Shown here piece by piece: positions 22,836 through 25,922 of a stretch of DNA of 25,922 bases; position 1 is the first letter of the stretch, and each line of letters starts with the position of its first letter. The stretch lies in contig CAJTRC010000036.1 in assembly GCA_910578365.1 (NCBI GenBank), positions 1 to 25,922 of the forward strand, written 5' to 3'. The notes beneath the pieces are model-generated. The model was not told the DNA's origin. It saw only the letters and a list, made by a program, of their open reading frames with translations, and searched no databases. The translations under genes and the position numbers were made by a program. This DNA is from an uncultured Muribaculaceae bacterium. GTDB lineage: Bacteria > Bacteroidota > Bacteroidia > Bacteroidales > Muribaculaceae.

Positions 22836-23201
22836 ATGATTTTACAGTGTGCCGTCCTGTTCGCTTTTATGGCGCTGGGCGAATTTGTTGTGTACTTTAC
22901 GGGTGTGCCTATACCGTCGAGTATCGTAGGAATGATACTGCTTGCCGTGGCACTGAAACTACGTGTAGTCCGCGAAATGTGGGTAAACAAAATCTCAGAC
23001 TTTCTGGTGAAAAATCTCGGGTTCTTCTTCGTGCCTGCCGGTGTGGGCGTGATGAACTGCTTCGGGCTTATTTCGGAGCAATGGCTGCCTATAGCAGGCG
23101 CTTCGGTAGTGAGTACATTTCTGATTATTGCTTTCACAGGCAGAATCCATCAGCTTATCCGTAAACTAAGTGCGCATCGCAATGAACTTTATAGAGAATG
23201 A
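22836..23201 (+). CDS. lrgA: CidA/LrgA family membrane protein
   Basis: A 121-residue inner-membrane protein with about four helices. It has the family's GEFVVYFTGVPIPSSIVGM segment near residues 12-30 and NLGFFFVPAGVGVM near 58-71. CidA/LrgA proteins work with LrgB. They were first described as holin-like regulators of murein hydrolase and lysis, and related LrgAB systems are now known to move pyruvate or glycolate. I chose the ATG at 22836 because the open frame upstream of it runs through the promoter and has no family similarity. The lrgB start lies inside its 3' end (20-base overlap), so the two are coupled. Confidence 0.93.
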   Translation: MILQCAVLFAFMALGEFVVYFTGVPIPSSIVGMILLAVALKLRVVREMWVNKISDFLVKNLGFFFVPAGVGVMNCFGLISEQWLPIAGASVVSTFLIIAFTGRIHQLIRKLSAHRNELYRE

Positions 23202-23880
23202 AATATTTCTGCTGTCGCTTACCTTTGCCGTGTTTCTGGCATCGCGTATGCTTCAGAGTCGCACCGGTCTTGTGTTTCTCAATCCCATACTGGTGTCGAT
23301 AGTAGTGCTGATAGCTTTTCTGAGTTTCAGCGGAGTATCTTATGGCACATATTCCGACAGTTGCCGTTATATTGATTTCTGGCTCAAGCCGGCGGTAGTG
23401 GCGCTTGGAGTGCCGCTGTACCGTCAGCTCGAGGCTATAAAGAAGCAGATATTGCCACTGCTGCTGGCCGAGTTGGCCGGCTGTGTGGTGGGCATAGTGT
23501 CGGTGGTGCTGGTGGCCGAGTTGCTCGGTGCCACGCGCGAAGTAGTTATGTCGCTGGCTCCAAAAGCGGTTACCACACCCATAGCCATAGAAATTTCATC
23601 GGCTATGGGCGGTATACCGGCCCTTACAGCCTCGGTGGTAATATGCACCGGCATATTCGGTGGCATGGCCGGATTCAGAATGGTGAAAATGAGCCATATA
23701 AAAAGCCCGATTGCAACCGGCATATCGCTGGGTACTGCAGCCCATGCGGTAGGCACCTCGGCTGCGATGGAGAAAGGCTATCGCTACGGCGCCTTTTCGT
23801 CGCTCGGTCTTACTCTCAACGGACTGTTTACCGCCCTTTTGGCTCCGTTTATACTTAGCCTTATGGGATATTCTGCCTGA
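23182..23880 (+). CDS. lrgB: LrgB family membrane protein
   Basis: A 232-residue polytopic membrane protein, the standard partner of LrgA. The conserved core SLAPKAVTTPIAIEISSAMGG is spread over about residues 130-150, and GTAAHAVGTSAAMEKG near 190-205 is the second family signature. Length is the usual 220-240. The ATG at 23182 is preferred; an in-frame GTG at 23170 is also possible. It overlaps lrgA by 20 bases. Its last 20 bases overlap, tail to tail, the convergent metallophosphoesterase gene. Substrate (pyruvate, glycolate or other) is not determined by the sequence. Confidence 0.94.
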   Translation: MNFIENEIFLLSLTFAVFLASRMLQSRTGLVFLNPILVSIVVLIAFLSFSGVSYGTYSDSCRYIDFWLKPAVVALGVPLYRQLEAIKKQILPLLLAELAGCVVGIVSVVLVAELLGATREVVMSLAPKAVTTPIAIEISSAMGGIPALTASVVICTGIFGGMAGFRMVKMSHIKSPIATGISLGTAAHAVGTSAAMEKGYRYGAFSSLGLTLNGLFTALLAPFILSLMGYSA

Positions 23881-25693
23881 TAGCCCATACCGAGCCTTCG
23901 ATAAGGCTGACGTATATACATTGTCCGGCGGGGTCGATGTCGATGCCGTTGATTTCGCTGTTGCCTAATGACAGCGACCACAGCAGGCGCGGTGCGGCGG
24001 CGTCGCTTACATCGACGGCTGTCAGAAGTCCGCGGCGCGAGCCGGCATATACCACATTGTCGACCTCGGCCACTATGCAGGGCGCATGATCGTAGCCCAG
24101 CTGCATATCGAGAGTCCATAGTTCGCTGAAGTCGTTGCTCCGGGTCGATACCGCCACCAGTTCGCCATCCATGGTCTTGGCGTATGCGCGGCTGCCGTCG
24201 GCACTTACGCCAAGACTCTCGCGGTAGCGGTGCGAATTATCGCGCCAGATGGTGCGACCTGTGCTGCGGTCAATGGCTGTCATGTAGCGGTCAGGGGCTA
24301 CGATAATCACTTTATCGGATGTTACCACGGGGACAACGTTGCCGGGGCTGAACAGGTTGTTGGTCTTGCCGTTAGTCCACTCCCAGCGGAGCTTGCCGCT
24401 GCGGGCGTCGAGGCAGCGCAGACGGGTGTCCCAGGCGCCGAAAATGAGGTCGTTGCCGTCGAGCACAGGGGCTGCCTGGCAGTAGTTCTGCATGTCGGAG
24501 TAGGTCCAGCGCAGCTTGCCGCTTTTGCTGTCGCGGGCTTCCATGCGCTTGTAGCCGCCCTGAAAGTATTGTCGGCCGCAGGCAAGTCCGTCGGCTACGT
24601 ATGGACCGTCGGCCGATGGATAGTCCTTGACGGTGTTGCCGCCGGAGGTGTCGACGATGCGCAGGCCGCTGTTGTACGGCACTGCCAGTAGGTTGTTGCC
24701 TAAAGGTACCGGACGGCTGTACAGCGAGCCTCCGACGTGCGTCTGCCACAGCATGGCGCCGCTGTTTTTGTCGATAGCTTTTACCATGCCGGTGCTTGTG
24801 CCGAAGTAGATGTTGCTGTCGTCGATGCCAAGGCGGGTGAATACCGAAGCGCTGTCGGCCCACAGACGGCGTATGTCGAAGCCTTCGGCATGGAAGTCGG
24901 CGGCTTTGTCGGCTGTCATGCGGTGGTGTTCGGTCTTTACGGCCCATGCGTATTTTGGCGCCGGCTGTCGGTCGAGTACTTTATCATAGACGTGTATCCA
25001 CTGCGGGTCGATTTCGAGTATCGAGTAGCCGTCGGTGCCGTCTTTCATGGCCAGAGCCCTTACCATTACCGCGCCGATGTCGCCCACGTGGTACGGACGC
25101 CAGTGGTGGTAGTGGCCGTTGACGTGGAGAATTACCGGATAGTCCTGCAGCAGCGAGGCATAGTCGGCGTAGTTGTCGAGGTCGTTTTCGCGAATCGGGT
25201 AGTGGTTTATTGACAGCACTTTGCGGTCGGGGGCGGCGCATACGCTGTCGAGGGTATGCCGCAGCCAATGCAGGTCTTCTTGTTTTATGTGTCCGTCGCC
25301 CATTTTCATGTACGGGCCGCAGTTGATGCCTACCACCGACAGGTCGCCTATGGTGGTGACGAACCGGTCGTTGCCCCAGAGGTCGGTGAAAGTTTTGCCG
25401 GCACTCTGGCTCCAGTTGTTCTCGTGGTTGCCCGGAATCACTGTCATCGGGTGTTTTATGCCTGAGAGTATGTTGTGGATATTGTGCAGTTCGGCGTCAG
25501 AGCCCTCGTTTGTAAGGTCGCCGCTGACTATCACCAGGTCGAACCGGTCGTTGTTTATTTCATCGACAGCATGGCGTATTACGCTGTCGGCGCGGTTGTC
25601 GGGGCTGACATGTATATCGCTCAGCACGGCAATGCGCTGGGCCGGTGCGGCCATGGCGCATAGCGTCATAGCCGAAAATATAAGTTTTTTCAT
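23861..25693 (-). CDS. exported metallophosphoesterase fused to a PQQ-like beta-propeller
   Basis: A 610-residue secreted protein. A signal peptide (about 1-18, cleavage near APA-Q) leads to a calcineurin-like metallophosphoesterase domain (about 20-230) with all metal ligands visible: Asp26 and His28 (SDIH), Asp59 (GDL), Asn89-His90 (GNHE), His164 (INHYP), and His194 and His196 (GHYHH). From about 270 to the end, repeated Trp-rich strands such as MLWQTHVGG, LRWTYSDMQ and TIWRDN form a PQQ-like propeller of seven or eight blades. The architecture occurs in other Bacteroidetes, but its substrate is unknown. I chose the ATG at 25693 because residues before it precede the signal and run through the hairpin at 25705-25735. 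Confidence 0.9.
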   Translation of the reverse strand: MKKLIFSAMTLCAMAAPAQRIAVLSDIHVSPDNRADSVIRHAVDEINNDRFDLVIVSGDLTNEGSDAELHNIHNILSGIKHPMTVIPGNHENNWSQSAGKTFTDLWGNDRFVTTIGDLSVVGINCGPYMKMGDGHIKQEDLHWLRHTLDSVCAAPDRKVLSINHYPIRENDLDNYADYASLLQDYPVILHVNGHYHHWRPYHVGDIGAVMVRALAMKDGTDGYSILEIDPQWIHVYDKVLDRQPAPKYAWAVKTEHHRMTADKAADFHAEGFDIRRLWADSASVFTRLGIDDSNIYFGTSTGMVKAIDKNSGAMLWQTHVGGSLYSRPVPLGNNLLAVPYNSGLRIVDTSGGNTVKDYPSADGPYVADGLACGRQYFQGGYKRMEARDSKSGKLRWTYSDMQNYCQAAPVLDGNDLIFGAWDTRLRCLDARSGKLRWEWTNGKTNNLFSPGNVVPVVTSDKVIIVAPDRYMTAIDRSTGRTIWRDNSHRYRESLGVSADGSRAYAKTMDGELVAVSTRSNDFSELWTLDMQLGYDHAPCIVAEVDNVVYAGSRRGLLTAVDVSDAAAPRLLWSLSLGNSEINGIDIDPAGQCIYVSLIEGSVWAIRQNIP

Positions 25694-25704
25694 GGACAAT
25701 TTTT

Positions 25705-25735
25705 CGATTGCTTCGCTCCGGCGCTTCGGCAATCG
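25705..25735. repeat. palindromic element just before the metallophosphoesterase start
   Basis: CGATTGC (25705-25711) and GCAATCG (25729-25735) are perfect 7-bp inverted arms around a 17-base GC-rich loop containing CGCTCCGG and GCGCTTCGG. It ends 11 bases before the start codon on the minus strand, where a hairpin would sit in the leader of that mRNA. REP-like; family unknown. Confidence 0.55.
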
Positions 25736-25782
25736 GTGTTTGACGGATTATAGTTGGCTTAGAGGGTGTTTAATAATAAATA

Positions 25783-25906
25783 TTAAATTCCCGGTGGCGT
25801 ATCTTTTAGCTAAATTGCTATAAATGAAGAAGGAGCGTAGCGAGCTACGTGACTGATGAATTTTAGCAATTCAGCAAAAGAGACGCCAAGGCGGGGGTAA
25901 CTTTAA
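25783..25906. repeat. nested imperfect inverted repeat (MITE- or REP-like) at the right edge
   Basis: Outer arms TGGCGT-A-TCTTTT...AATTGCTA (25795-25820) and their reverse partner TAGCAATT...AAAAGAGACGCCA (25863-25888) enclose a core with a second perfect palindrome, CGTAGC-GA-GCTACG (25836-25849). Weaker similarity extends outward (TTAAATT and its partner TTTAA) to about 25783 and 25906. No coding gene is inside. The design suits a small mobile repeat or a large structured RNA. The window ends 16 bases later, so its full length is unknown. Confidence 0.6.
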
Positions 25907-25922
25907 AAATCCATTAATTCAA

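Overview
The window reads as ordinary chromosome of a Bacteroidales bacterium. A gut Muribaculaceae-type genome is my best guess, but that family-level call is inference. The evidence is the repeated Bacteroidetes -7 promoter element TAnnTTTG (some copies with a -33 TTTG/TTGT about 20-22 bases upstream), no clear Shine-Dalgarno sites, a DUF4270 lipoprotein, the short Bacteroidetes form of glycogen/starch synthase, a secreted protein with a Por-secretion-like C-terminal domain, and a FeoB-associated Cys-rich peptide. No CRISPR array, prophage, rRNA or intact insertion sequence is visible.

Left part (1-9703), all genes on the minus strand. A promoter at 9672-9703 starts a tightly packed run: LysE-family transporter, cytoplasmic CBM9-like protein, exported transglutaminase-like protein, SH3/NlpC-P60 peptidase, Tat-exported dipeptide epimerase and exported alpha/beta hydrolase. 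The NlpC/P60 plus epimerase pair is the signature of murein-peptide (L-Ala-gamma-D-Glu) breakdown. The run continues, possibly from an internal promoter, into a D-2-hydroxyacid dehydrogenase, a hotdog thioesterase and dprA. A uridine phosphorylase-like gene follows after a 229-base gap.

Middle part (9704-14558). On the plus strand are an NhaC-family antiporter and an overlapping tRNA-dihydrouridine synthase, ending at a bidirectional terminator. Converging from the other side on the minus strand are tRNA-Thr(CGU), a DUF4270 lipoprotein and a short GT5-like protein that lacks the usual nucleotide-sugar motif.

Right part (14559-25922). On the plus strand are a stand-alone DsbD-alpha-like protein, full DsbD, a palindromic repeat element, mazG, topB and a 52-residue Cys-rich membrane peptide overlapping topB. 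An AraC regulator (minus) is divergent from a secreted FnIII protein, with a 387-base intergenic region between them. Then come lrgA and lrgB (plus), whose end overlaps a convergent secreted metallophosphoesterase/beta-propeller protein (minus). The right edge carries two palindromic, REP- or MITE-like repeats.

Nothing here is a clearly new multi-gene defence or mobile system. The points most worth a second look are the murein-peptide operon with its two unusual partners, the atypical GT5 protein, the orphan Feo-type peptide, and the palindromic elements at 17262-17322 and 25783-25906.
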